Shown here piece after piece: positions 1 through 10,226 of a DNA stretch of 64,000 nt. The translations under genes and the position numbers were made by a program. Origin of the DNA: Primulina eburnea (taxonomy: Eukaryota > Streptophyta > Magnoliopsida > Lamiales > Gesneriaceae); contig NC_133103.1 of NCBI RefSeq assembly GCF_022965805.1, forward strand, positions 33,233,635 to 33,297,634, read 5' to 3'. A model generated the notes under the pieces. The model saw nothing but the letters and a program-made list of their open reading frames with translations. It did not search any database and had not been told where the DNA came from. Each line of letters starts with the position of its first letter. The stretch's first letter is position 1.

Positions 1-450
1 GAGGCTTAGGTAATAACATCGATGGCATCTATCAATTAAACTTATATTTGTATTAGGAATAATTGGATCGAAGTTTGAATGATACAGTTATTCGTCACTT
101 GGGAAAGGGGGAATAAAATACGCAAGTGTTCTTGGCCATTAAATAATAGGAATTCAAGAATTTAAATGCTACCAGGAAGAATAATCGTAGAAACTTAGTG
201 AAATCATTCCTCTAGATATTTTCTATCACTGATATTTCTCCGGTCGGTAATTCGATTTATTGCTTAGTCGCTTTTTAATTGTTTCAAACAAACCAACCTT
301 TTATTTGATTTTTCTAAATAAAGTTGAGACTATTTTAATTACGAGCACTGATATACATTTTTACACACACTCCTCGTAGGATCGATATCTGTACTCTAAC
401 CAGTACTAAAACTTGACACCGTACACTTGCGGTAGTGAAAACACGCAACA
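1..450 (+). repeat. Athila 5' LTR, 3' part
   Basis: Nearly the same sequence as 7,388-7,828, with small indels such as extra bases near 98-112. It ends in ACGCAACA at 450, directly before the primer-binding site. The start of the LTR lies left of the window. Confidence 0.9.
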
Positions 451-456
451 AGTTTT

Positions 457-474
457 TGGCGCCGTTGTCAGGGA
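457..474 (+). promoter_or_regulatory. Primer-binding site, tRNA-Asp type (Athila)
   Basis: TGGCGCCGTTGTCAGGGA begins seven bases after the LTR end. It resembles the tRNA-Asp 3' end complement used by Athila and Tat elements, with a likely change (GTCAGG instead of GCCGGG). It would prime minus-strand DNA synthesis. Confidence 0.8.
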
Positions 475-595
475 CTGTAAAATCTGAATTTATATCAGTA
501 TTGTTACCAATTAGTCTAGATTTTAATTTAGAGCTTTTACTTTTATTTTATCTTATATTGATTAAGCTTTTCATTTTTTTCCTGTTTGACAATGT

Positions 596-2135
596 ATGCT
601 AAGATCGCAAAACTCAGACTTGCTGATTTTTGACCCGGAGATCGAAAGAATTGCGAGAAAATTAAGAAAAGCAATGAGAGAAGAGATCCAAGCAATGGCT
701 GAACACAGAGAAAATGACAGAAACATCCCACCAAAAGCTATACCTATCAAAGATCATTTTTGACCAGTGATAAAAAATCATTACTCTGGTATTGCAAGAC
801 GGACCATAAATGCCAACAATTTCGAGCTGAAGCCTGCCTTGATCAATATGGATCAACAAAACCAGTTCGCTGGAACTACTACTTCAGATCCTCATGTTCA
901 CTTGAGAACCTTCTTTGAGATAACGGATACAGTAAAGATTAATAATGTTCCTGATGATATTATTAGAATGCGTTTGTTTCCGTTTTCTCTCAGGGATCAA
1001 GCTAGAGGATGGCTGCAATCGCTCCCCTTGGGAAGTATCACGACATGGGAGGAGTTGGCGACAAAATTTATGGCAAAATACTTTCCCCCTGCAAAGTCTG
1101 CATAGTTAAAGATTGAGATTAGCACGTTCAGGCAGATTGATTTTGAGCAGTTATATGAGGCATGGGAAAGATACAAGGAGCTGTTGAGAAAGTGCCCAAA
1201 CCATGGCTTTGAAGACTGGGTGCAGATTGAGCTATTCTATAACGGGTTGAATGGTCAGACACGGACAACAATGGATGCAGCGGCAGGTGGCACAATCTTT
1301 GCCAAGTCTCTTGCTCAAGCCTATGATTTGCTTGAGCAGATGACTATTAATAGCTACCAATGGCCGTCTGAGAGGTCATGAGTAAAGAGGAGAGCTGGAG
1401 TTTATTCCGTGGATCCTATCATATCACTTATTGCGCAACTCTCAGCGTTGACTACACAGATAGCATCCATGAATAAAGTGAGTACATCAAACACTGAGGG
1501 ATCATCGTTTGTTGTTGAAGAATCACAATCTCCTGAAGAAGTTCAAAACATCAACAACAAAAATTTTGGAGAATATCGAGGTAACCCTCCCCCTAATACC
1601 TATCATCCTGGACTGAGAAAGCATGAGAACATTTCATATGCACCTATCATCCTGGACTGAGAAAGCATGAGAACATTTCATATGCAAACAATAAGAATGT
1701 ACTGAATCCACCACCGGGGTTCAATACATCAAATGGGGAAGGAAAGCCATCATTTGAGGATTTAGTTGGAACTTTTATTGCTGAATCTGGGAAGAGAATG
1801 GCTAGGACTGAGTCTAGGCTTGACAACCTAGAAACCCACATGGCAAGTATTGGTGCCACTTTGAAAATCCTGGAGTCGCAAGTTGGGCAAATAACAAAAC
1901 AACTCACGTCTCCACCATCAGGCGCAATACAAAAGGCGGCAGATCCAAATCTGAGGGAAGTGAATGCTATCTTTATACATCATGAGGAGATTGGGATGAT
2001 AGAAGAAGAAGAGAAAGTAATTGATCGCACATCCAGCCGGGACTATAAGCCGACTCCAAGCAAAGGAAACCGAGGTAAGAAAGGTATGAGTTATGATTTT
2101 AATCAATGCATTGATATTTCTTTACTTCCCTACCC
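596..2135 (+). pseudogene. Athila gag, broken
   Basis: Gag builds the cytoplasmic particle. An ATG at 596 opens a frame with a basic N-terminus (RIARKLRKAMREEIQAM). A TGA at 761-763 breaks it, but the same frame runs on into the retrotransposon gag domain at about 770-1,380 (RLFPFSLRDQARGWLQSLP, then TWEELATKFMAKYFPP). Further stops lie at 1,103-1,105 (TAG) and 1,379-1,381 (TGA). A 44-bp tandem duplication at 1,598-1,685 then shifts the frame. The distal part at about 1,687-2,100 has a short coiled coil (RLDNLETHMASIGATLKILE). The frame often picked from position 767 has no ATG; 596 is the better start. The copy cannot make full-length Gag. Confidence 0.85.
1598..1685 (+). repeat. 44-bp tandem duplication inside Athila gag
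   Basis: Two copies of a 44-bp unit beginning ACCTATCATCCTGG lie at 1,598-1,641 and 1,642-1,685 with no visible mismatch. Because 44 is not a multiple of three, the duplication shifts the gag frame. Confidence 0.92.
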
Positions 2136-2429
2136 CAGAGATTTTTACAAGTACAAGTTGAATTTAAAAAGAAAAAAGGTCTTGAAGATCTCAGGACACC
2201 GCTGGGTATTGTGGAAGATGTTGAACTTAAGATTGATAAAATAAGGCTTCTAGCAGATTTTGTGGTTCTTGACATGGGGAACAGTCAGAATGTTTGTGGT
2301 ATTTTAGGGCGACCATTTTTGGCTACTGCTGGAGCCATCATTGATTTGAGACAAGGAAAACTGACCATGAAGGTTAATGGTCAAAATGTAGAACTCAGGG
2401 CTTCCACGAAATCATACGACCCACCATGA
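2136..2429 (+). pseudogene. Athila protease, C-terminal remnant
   Basis: The aspartic protease would cut the Gag-Pol polyprotein. The reading GIVEDVELKIDKIRLLADF, then VVLDMG, then ILGRPFLATAGAIIDLRQG is the C-terminal half of the Athila protease fold, up to a TGA at 2,427-2,429. The N-terminal half with the catalytic Asp motif is missing: the text jumps from the end of gag (about 2,170) straight to the distal half, so this is an internal deletion. Nothing of RT, RNase H or integrase follows. Domain identity is clear; activity is excluded by the missing active site. Confidence 0.8.
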
Positions 2430-2887
2430 ACATGATTAGTGAGAGTCGGGCTGATGACGTTAAACTAAGCGCTGTGTGGGAGGCAACCCACAATTATTTT
2501 TTGCATTCGTTTTATTTCTATTATTTTATTTTATTTTACTCCCTTAGTTGTTAATTTTACCCACCACCAGATCTACTGCCGCAGCCCATGGACGATGATG
2601 CTGAAGACGCTGCGAACGATGACTCGAGCCCCGAGTTCTGACACTCGAGAGCGAGGTATGTGTTGTCATATTCTTAATTTCTTTACATTGAGGACAATAC
2701 ATACTTTAAGTTTGGGGGGAGGTAAAATTGCCTGTTAGAATTTTTTTTATTTTCTGCATTTCTTTTATTGCACAGTAGTTAATTTGAACTTTATTTATTA
2801 TTGCATGCTAGATTTGTTAGGAAGAGTCATGGATAAGAAAAATGTGTGGCCGATGATGAAAATTGAATTATGATCCTGAGGTTTATA
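2430..2887 (+). other. Athila post-protease non-coding stretch
   Basis: No gene is seen here. The stretch carries GTGTGGGAGGCAACCCACA, an inverted-repeat motif usual after the last ORF of Athila elements. It also carries a polypurine-like tract, AAGTTTGGGGGGAGG, at 2,708-2,722. It ends at the solo LTR target site TTATA (2,883-2,887). Confidence 0.6.
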
Positions 2888-4929
2888 TGAAAGCGGACCG
2901 GTTACGGTGGCCGGAAGCGCAATGGAAGTCAAAAATTTTCGATTTTATGAATAAAATTCGGCCACCTTGTTTTTGTGCAACATTTACATTCAAACACCAT
3001 AAAACATGCATAGGGTGTTTTAGAAATTTACCTATCAATCTTAAAGATTGATGTAATGGCTCCAACTTTGTTGTAAACAACAAAGCTCTTCAAGGAAAGA
3101 AAAATCTACAAGATTCCTCCTCCAAAATTAAGCCCACCACTTGCTAGGTAAATCCTTTCTTGTTTTGCACTAGAAAAACAAGAAGATTTTTCAATGAGAA
3201 GGTTTTATTCTCCAACACTTGAAGAACAAAAGAGAGAAAATTTGAGAGTATTTTAGTGTAGGTTTCGGCCAAGGTAGGTAGAATGAGGGAGTGAATGTTG
3301 AGTATTGGGGTTGCAAAAAGCTAGATCCAAAAGTTGCATACCATGCAATATTTTATTCAAATGTAATACACACCCCTTCACCTCCCAAGCATGCAAACCC
3401 TAGTGGGCTTGTAACTTTTACAAGGCCCATGGACTCCTTTTAATTGTCTCAAACATTTTGAGCCCAATTAGACTTTACTTGATTTTACTCAAGCCCACTA
3501 GTTAAATAATTATTTCCAATTGGGCTCTACAAGGCCCAATGTTATTTAATTAATCCAAAACTTGAATTAATTTAATTATTTGGACTCTACTAGGCCCACT
3601 AGTGTTTAATTAATTCAACACTTGAATTAATTTAATTTAGTCCATAATAATGTTTATGAAAATCACAATTTTCAAATACATTAGTCACTTGGCCAAATTT
3701 TAATTTAGGAACACTTCCATAAATTAAAATTTATATTTCTCTCATAGAAGTCATACTTATATTTTTCTTTACGCATATAAACACATTTATAAGCCGTTCA
3801 ACACATTGAACTATTTTACTTCTCATCGGGATTTACAAAGCTAGTACTTGTGTGGCCCTCAATGGTTCATTGATACGACTAGCCGTGGGTTCACATCTCC
3901 ATGTGATTCGGACTAAACATGTCCTTATTCGAGCATACCCCAATTGCATCCATTCTTACTTATCAACTACTTGATAATAAGAACGTCAGAACTCAAGTCT
4001 GATAGTACCCAACCAATCATGTTAAACGCCTAGCAGCATCGCTTACATGATTCCCTAGGTATCAAATGATAGTGCCTGCAAGAACCATTCAATTATGGTT
4101 AGCGTACAGTACGGTCCCTTCAACTCATATATCCCGACCGATTCGACAACCATTGGTTTATCGAGAGTTGTCAATGAATCGATACTATGTGTCATGTCGT
4201 AGTTGCATCGATGGTGTAATCTATGAAACCCCTTTCATAATTACAACCATACTCTGATCAGAGATTTCAAACTACACGCACATGAAAACACATAGGATAT
4301 CCATACCCGTAGGTAAGCGGTGAATCCCCGACTACAATGCATCGACTCCTATATGTTTCCCCGTAACACCCAACCTTGCCACTTGATGACCCCATAAGAG
4401 TCGGTAAACAAGTCAAAGTGAAACGCTAGCACATAGAGTCTCAATGTTGTCCCGGGTCATAAGGACTAATGGTGTACAACCATAAACTAGGACTTTTCCA
4501 CTCGATAAGTGAGAACCACTTAGAAAGTCCTTTATAGAGGGTTGTTCAGTGCACTCTACCAGGAGCACCTATCTGCATCCTCGGACATCACAATGTCCCT
4601 TACCAATGAAACATGGTACTCACATCGCAGATACTAGTCTCTAACTCGAGCGGCCTATATCCTTCTTAGTGGCGGCTGAATCGACTAGGAACCGTTTAGA
4701 ATATACAGTATTCCAAATATGAGTTTCATGATACTCATCATATGAGCATTTCATATTCTTTCTACTATTTGTATATTCAAGGATTTATCTATGCAACTAG
4801 CATGGGTATACAGATAAAGATGCGCCAATATAATAAATTCAAATATTATTAAAATAAAGATCGTTTATACATAGAGTTTCATCATGAACACTCGGCCAAC
4901 ACTTGGCTCGACGTGCACCTAGTCTAACA
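2888..4929 (-). mobile_element. Solo LTR of the Copia-A family
   Basis: The 2,042-bp sequence starts TGAAAGCGGACCGG and ends AGTCTAACA on the + strand. It is flanked by TTATA at 2,883-2,887 and 4,930-4,934. It matches the LTRs at 10,227-12,390 and 17,383-19,547, so in the element's own direction it is on the minus strand. No internal domain is left, as expected after LTR-LTR recombination. The right half (about 3,830-4,750) is much closer to the full-length copies than the left half. Confidence 0.95.
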
Positions 4930-4934
4930 TTATA

Positions 4935-6350
4935 TGTGTTCATGATAACTTAGGAGTCAAAATTATTCTGCACTCATGTCGTGTTTGTTGATACTATCAT
5001 TGCTCAGAGACAAGTTGCATGCCTGTGATGCTAAATAGACGATGGAGATCCGATTCTTGGTAAATCTTGCATGACATTGATTGATACTTTTGCAGACATA
5101 GAAATGATCTAGGCAATTTTTCACAATATCTTTGGGCCTGTGTTCTTTGTCTAACTATCAATTGTAGCCCTTTGAGCCTCGAAGTGATTGAGATGCTTAC
5201 TTTTTCTTTGTGCACCCATTTCATCTACCATTTTTATTGAAAATTGCTTGTGACTGGTTTGTATGAGTTGACTAATGGATTGATGGAAGTCTAGAACTTG
5301 TTTGAACACTTTTCGAGGCGAAATACGGATAATATGTGACATAGGAATGATTTAGGCGATCTTTGGAGCCATTTTAAGCCTTCGAGCCTACCAAACGAAA
5401 ATGAAATATCCCTAGTGTCCCATTTTGAGCCTACTAAAAAAAAATCAAGTGGTGTGTGTCAATAACATACAATTAGCCCCCACTTGTATCTATTTTATAT
5501 CCCACAGCAACTACCAAATGAAGCTTATACACTTAATTTCCTACCTGATTTTGAGAGAAATAAATTCATTGGTGTTGTAATGATTCAATGATCCTTGAAA
5601 AGAAAAAAAAAATTTAAAGTGTGCAAAAAGGAGTTGGCAAAGAAAAGAAGAAGAAAAACAATTAAAAGAATGAATAAAAAGTGGTGAGCAAGAAAGAAAA
5701 TACGGGAAATGGAGGATATGATAAGGAAGAAAACAATGAAGTGATGTTGAATGAAAGGATAGTGAAAATGATGAAGAATTGATTACTTCTCTCAAATTTT
5801 GATTTCCATACCTTTATTGTAGCCGTGAGTTGTGGCCTAACATTACAAGCCTACAAGACCTATTAACCGTGTCACATTTATCCAATATACTAGTGGAGAA
5901 AAATTGTTCAAGTCAAGCCTATGGATACCTGAAAAACATAGTCATCATGTATAAACTTTAATCACTTGCTTGCAAGCATCTCGTTGTGTGATTTCATATT
6001 TGGTATAATTCCGTTGAATATTCATTGAGCCAATTAATCACCAATAAAGTCCTATGTGATCTATGAATGTGAATTTGTATTTTGATGAAGTGTGAGTTGA
6101 ACTGAACTGAGGATTTCTTTATTCTGTAAGGAGAATGGGCATTACAACTCTGTTTGAGCATTCGATGGGGTAAACGAACATTGACATATCACACACACAC
6201 ACGTGACTCTTGGGAAATCGTGAATTACATGAAATTAGATGAGTCGGAGGTCAATATAACTTTTCGCATATCCATGACTTTAGTAGTGGCGTTAATCTTT
6301 TCCTTAGTTATTACCTTTTATTCTATTTTGCTCGGGACTAGAAAAAGTTC
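4935..6350 (+). other. Athila 3' internal non-coding region
   Basis: About 1.4 kb between the solo LTR and the 3' polypurine tract has no convincing coding sequence. Short frames on either strand are low-complexity or lack family resemblance. It holds A-rich runs near 5,605 and 5,436 and a short AC repeat near 6,190. This position corresponds to the spacer that in longer Athila copies may hold an env-like ORF; none is recognisable here. Confidence 0.55.
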
Positions 6351-6364
6351 AAGTTTGGGGGGTT
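6351..6364 (+). promoter_or_regulatory. Polypurine tract of Athila
   Basis: AAGTTTGGGGGGTT lies directly before the 3' LTR start TGATAAGTGC at 6,365. It is the expected plus-strand priming site. Confidence 0.8.
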
Positions 6365-6539
6365 TGATAAGTGCAAGATTTGCACTTAATTTATATTAGA
6401 ATCTATTTTGAATTATACTTGTTTCGAATAGAATTATGCGGTTTTTGGTTTGTTTTTGTTGTCATTCCAGGAATGAAGAAAATAGTGGAACGAAGCCAAT
6501 TGGACCAGGAAAACAGAGTAGTGCGCAACCGAGAGCACA

Positions 6540-6862
6540 CGCAGGAACAGAGGTGCGCGCGCGGCCGCGCCACTTCACGCACAGCCGCACGCACATACAC
6601 GCAAATCATCAACCCGAGAGGTGCGCGCGGCAGCGCCACTTCTCGCGCGACTGCGCGTGTAGGAGCATAGGCGAGGACCAGTAGCCTCCGCGCCACCGCG
6701 CAACATAATGGGCGACCGCGGGCCCACAGAAGAACATGGAATCCCGAGAGGCACGCGGGGTAGCGCCACTTCTCGCGCGACCGCGAGCGCACACACAATC
6801 AGATGAACAGAATGGCACGCGCCATAGCGCCAGTTCTTGCGCAACCGCGCGCGCCGAGCGTC
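6540..6862 (+). repeat. GC-rich degenerate tandem repeats in Athila U3
   Basis: Four loose copies of a unit of about 70-95 bp are built from GCGCGCGG, AGCGCCACTTCTCGCGCGAC and CGCGNGCGC, often preceded by CCGAGAGG. The GC content contrasts strongly with the AT-rich surroundings. The long minus-strand frames over this block are repeat artefacts. Confidence 0.8.
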
Positions 6863-6870
6863 CAGAATAT

Positions 6871-6877
6871 TATAAAT
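6871..6877 (+). promoter_or_regulatory. TATA box of the Athila LTR
   Basis: TATAAAT lies about 10 bp after the GC-rich repeats in an otherwise unremarkable stretch. This suggests transcription starts near 6,900. Confidence 0.6.
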
Positions 6878-7828
6878 TGTGCGAATTAGGTCATACTCGG
6901 AGTTAGCCGCCGTGGGGAGAAATCACACGAAAATACACCATCTTGGGAAGGAAAAGAAGGGAGAAACGGAGCGCATACACGAGACGAAGATTCAGAGTGT
7001 GAAGAACAGTCACAAATATGAAGAACGACGGATCTGGGGACAGAGACGACGCTTCGGATTTTTTATCTTTTCCTTTGTTTCTTTATTTTATTGCTTGGCG
7101 ATGTCTAGAATCACAAACATGTCTTGTTTTCTCTTGGATTTCCTGATGAACTAAATTTCCATTCTAAAGGTTGATGTAGCTTTGTCTTTACGATGATTTG
7201 ACGTGGATATTTTTATGATTGGATTCCATTTTATTTAATTGTGTTCTCTACTCATATTTCATTGCAATTTACTGGCCATAAATTGTATGTTGTGATTAAT
7301 TCTGCAGCTCGGGAGAGGGACTAGGATTATAGATCACTAGAGGCACATCGTAGGATGTTTATATCGTTCGGAAGGCGTATAACTTTTGCGAGGCTTAGGT
7401 AAGAACATTGATTGCATCTATCAATTAAACTTAGATTTTTATTAGGAATAATTGAATCGAAGTTTGAATGGTACAGTTATTCGTGGGGGAATAAAATACG
7501 TAAGTGTTCTTGGCCATTAAATAATAGGAATAAAAGAATTTAAATGCTGCCAGGAAGAATAATCGTAGAAACTTAGTGAAATCATTCCTATAGATATTTT
7601 CTATCACTGATATTTCTCCGGTCGGTAATTCAATTTATTGCTTAGTCGCTTTTTAATTGTTTCAAACAAACCAACCTTTTATTTGATTTTTCTAAATAAA
7701 GTTGAGACTATTTTAATTACGAGCACTGATATACATTTTTACACACACTCCTCGTGGGATCGATATCTGTACTCGAACCAGTACTAAAACTTGACACCGT
7801 ACACTTGCGGTAGTGAAAACACGCAACA

Positions 7829-9290
7829 CCATTCAAACTCACATTGACCTCATATGAGAACAGGTCAATGCCTTTACTGCCTCAAAAATGAAAATTTTTA
7901 AAACTTGGAAGAGGTTTATAACACATATTTTTTCCAAGCAGCTGAAGAAGAATTCAAAGCTGAACACATTTATCAAAATGGAGGCAACCTTTCTAAGAAT
8001 GGTCAAGGCTGCTACGATAGTTGAGGCATTAAGGCGGAAGAATTATTTCTTTGATCAAATCAGAGCCAAGAAGTTGGGCCAACTGATCGAGAAATTGAAA
8101 GCTAACTATATTCCCACAAGTCCAACTGCCTACAATGATCGAGTTGTGCTCAAGCAGCTAGAAACTGATCTTAAGTCGCTACAATATCAAATAAAATTTT
8201 GGGAGATGGATCAGGAACTGGTCAATTAGGAAGGCATTTAGGAAGACGAAGAATATGATCCACCTTCTCAACCCAGAGAGCCATCCCCTAAACAAGTTGC
8301 TGCTACGACTGAAGAGGCAGCTCAGGATGTGCCTCAATATACTGCTGCTGATCATCAAATATACTCAAAAGCTGACTTGACACTTGCTAATATTGATGAA
8401 ATCATACAGTCAGTGGTAGAAGAATTTCAAGCAAATGCGCCTTCAACAGAATCAGTTGACATACCAACTGATCAATTACTGAATCTCCTCTCCCTGTCTC
8501 TGCAGAACAAGAGGCTCAAACTGATGTACCCATTCAATCAAACGTTGAGCCAACTGAAGTCAATGTTGTCACTAAGGAAGCTCAGTTGCATGTTGAAGAA
8601 CCGCAGAAAGACTCAGTTGACCAACTGTCAGAACCATCAGTCCCTGACCCGCCAACTGAAACTGCAGCAGATACACAACTGAATCAGCCGGGCGGCCCAT
8701 CTACTGATCATATTCTGTCTTCTTCCCCTCCAGTCAAACAAGAAGTAAATATGGAAGATTTGCCAGAGCTGACACAGGAGGTTACAGAGGTTTATGACCG
8801 AACTTTGGTAATATTTGATCAATCATCCAAGGAACAAGAACCAGGGCCATCTAGACCCGTATCACCTCCTCCAACTTCAGACATGGATTTGGTCGAAGAA
8901 ATTCAGGACATTCAACTCAACATGTCCAAAATAATACAAGAAATAAAGCAGATTAAACACACTCAGTTTTCTCATTCTCTGCAGTTGAACTCCTCCAGTG
9001 AATTTAATTCAGACAAACTGAAATCCATTCAAACAGCTGTGATTTCTATCACCTTTGTCATCGACGAAATCAAAAAGAACAGAGGTATAGCTAAAGGTCT
9101 TTCTATTACTCAAGACTCAATCAGCAAGCGAGTTGATTCCATGGAACTATCTGTGTCCAAGAAGATCGATTTGATGCAGACTACTGTATTGACTGTTGTC
9201 AAAGACATTGCAGCTGATGTTAGGATTCTTTCTCTCAAGGTCGATGTGCTTGACAAAAAGGGGGAAGCAGCTAGGTCAATGAAAGAATAA
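7829..9290 (+). pseudogene. SIRE-L ORF3, C-terminal half, broken
   Basis: This is homologous to roughly residues 425-884 of the intact ORF3 at 27,976-30,630. Anchors are IQTHIDLI at the Athila junction, KANYIPTSPTAYNDRVVLKQ, and YSKADLTLANIDEIIQSVV. A TGA soon after the junction and stops near 8,227-8,240 break it, and a frame change occurs near 8,580. The last 234 residues (8,586-9,290) stay open and include a coiled coil ending in VDVLDKKGEAA. The function of ORF3 is unknown and no transmembrane segment is seen. The break at 7,829 is the Athila insertion. Confidence 0.82.
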
Positions 9291-9431
9291 GAGAGGATAC
9301 AGCTGAAGAGAAGAGACATTCTTTTATCAGTTATTACTTGAAGATTATTTGTTTTCTATGTACGAATTTGTACATTAGAAATTATGTTATCTACAATTCG
9401 GCTTATTACATTCTAATTTTGTCAATCACCT

Positions 9432-9444
9432 AAAAGGGGGAAAT
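9432..9444 (+). promoter_or_regulatory. Polypurine tract of SIRE-L
   Basis: AAAAGGGGGAAAT precedes the LTR start TGTTGGAAACTAAAG. SIRE-R has the matching tract at 27,758-27,770. Confidence 0.85.
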
Positions 9445-10226
9445 TGTTGGAAACTAAAGTTCGGTGATTTGACAAAATAAGCTTCGAAATGTATTTGTAT
9501 AACTGATCAAAGGAAACGAAGCAACGAGCTAACTGATCTATTTGCCACTAGCTGAAGATTAATACGTACCAGCTATAAATTATACACGTCATCACCTGAA
9601 GAAACATTATAACTGACTGAACAGTTTGGGAACTGATCAATTGAAACAAATCAGTTATGAACTTTCCAGCAATGTATCTTTCAGCTGATCCCTCAATTGT
9701 ACATATCATCAGTTGACAACGACAACTGACAAATAGTACAATAGACTTCCACTAGTAGTGGGACGACGCATTTCAGAGATTGCAATGTACGAATGTCATA
9801 AGATATAGACGTGGAAATCAACGGATATAAAGATTCAAATTATATTTAATATCACCGTTGAGAGGGAAGCCTATAAATAAGTAAAGATAGCAGCTGAGAA
9901 ACAACTCTTAACAATCACGCAAACTACTATTCTATTCAAGCTTGTTGTTACTCTGCAAAAATCACAGCTCACATTCAGATTTAAAAGCCCACTCTTATCA
10001 GATTTATCAGTAGCAATTAAGGCTACCTTACGAGCTTGTTAGCATTTTATGATCTTCATTAAGATTCATTCAGTTGTGTTATACTGTAAAAGTGTTGTTA
10101 ACTAAGAGTTTCAGTTTGGCAGTGTTAAGTTCAAACTGAAGAGGGTCAGTACAAAGTTTGTATTTGATCAAAGTCTTTTAGTAAAAATCATATCCTTGTG
10201 ATAGAAGGGGTGACGTAGGAGTTATT
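9445..10226 (+). repeat. SIRE-L 3' LTR, first part
   Basis: It starts TGTTGGAAACTAAAG and carries TATAAATA at 9,872-9,879, the likely core promoter. It is cut at 10,226 by Copia-A, and the target site TTATT is at 10,222-10,226. TCAGTT/AACTGA words are very frequent. Confidence 0.9.

Larger units (their letters stand above)
1..7828 (+). mobile_element. Non-autonomous Athila-like Ty3 element (5' end outside window)
   Basis: The last 450 bp of a 5' LTR are repeated at 7,388-7,828, and a complete 3' LTR spans 6,365-7,828. Between them lie a tRNA-Asp type primer-binding site, a broken gag, a protease remnant, a long non-coding stretch and a polypurine tract. No reverse transcriptase, RNase H or integrase is present, so the copy would depend on partners. 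The gag type, the TGGCGCCG primer site and the AGTTTGGGGG tracts point to the Athila branch (family knowledge). The element interrupts ORF3 of SIRE-L, whose reading resumes at 7,829. Its own body is interrupted by a solo LTR at 2,888-4,929. Confidence 0.88.
6365..7828 (+). repeat. Athila 3' LTR, complete
   Basis: This 1,464-bp LTR starts TGATAAGTGCAAG and ends ACGCAACA. It contains a GC-rich degenerate repeat block (6,540-6,862) followed at once by a TATA box (6,871-6,877), so U3 is about 500 bp. The last 441 bp match window positions 1-450. Confidence 0.9.

Noticed and set aside
4066..4257. Open frame of about 63-85 residues found in all three Copia-A LTRs (also 11,525 and 18,682)
   Set aside because: It lies antisense within LTRs that are near-identical repeats, so recurrence is not evidence of coding; length varies and no family match is seen. 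The conservation of the DNA block is reported instead.
6403..6844. Several long minus-strand frames rich in Arg and Ala
   Set aside because: They come from the GC-rich tandem repeats of the Athila LTR, where stops are rare in all frames.
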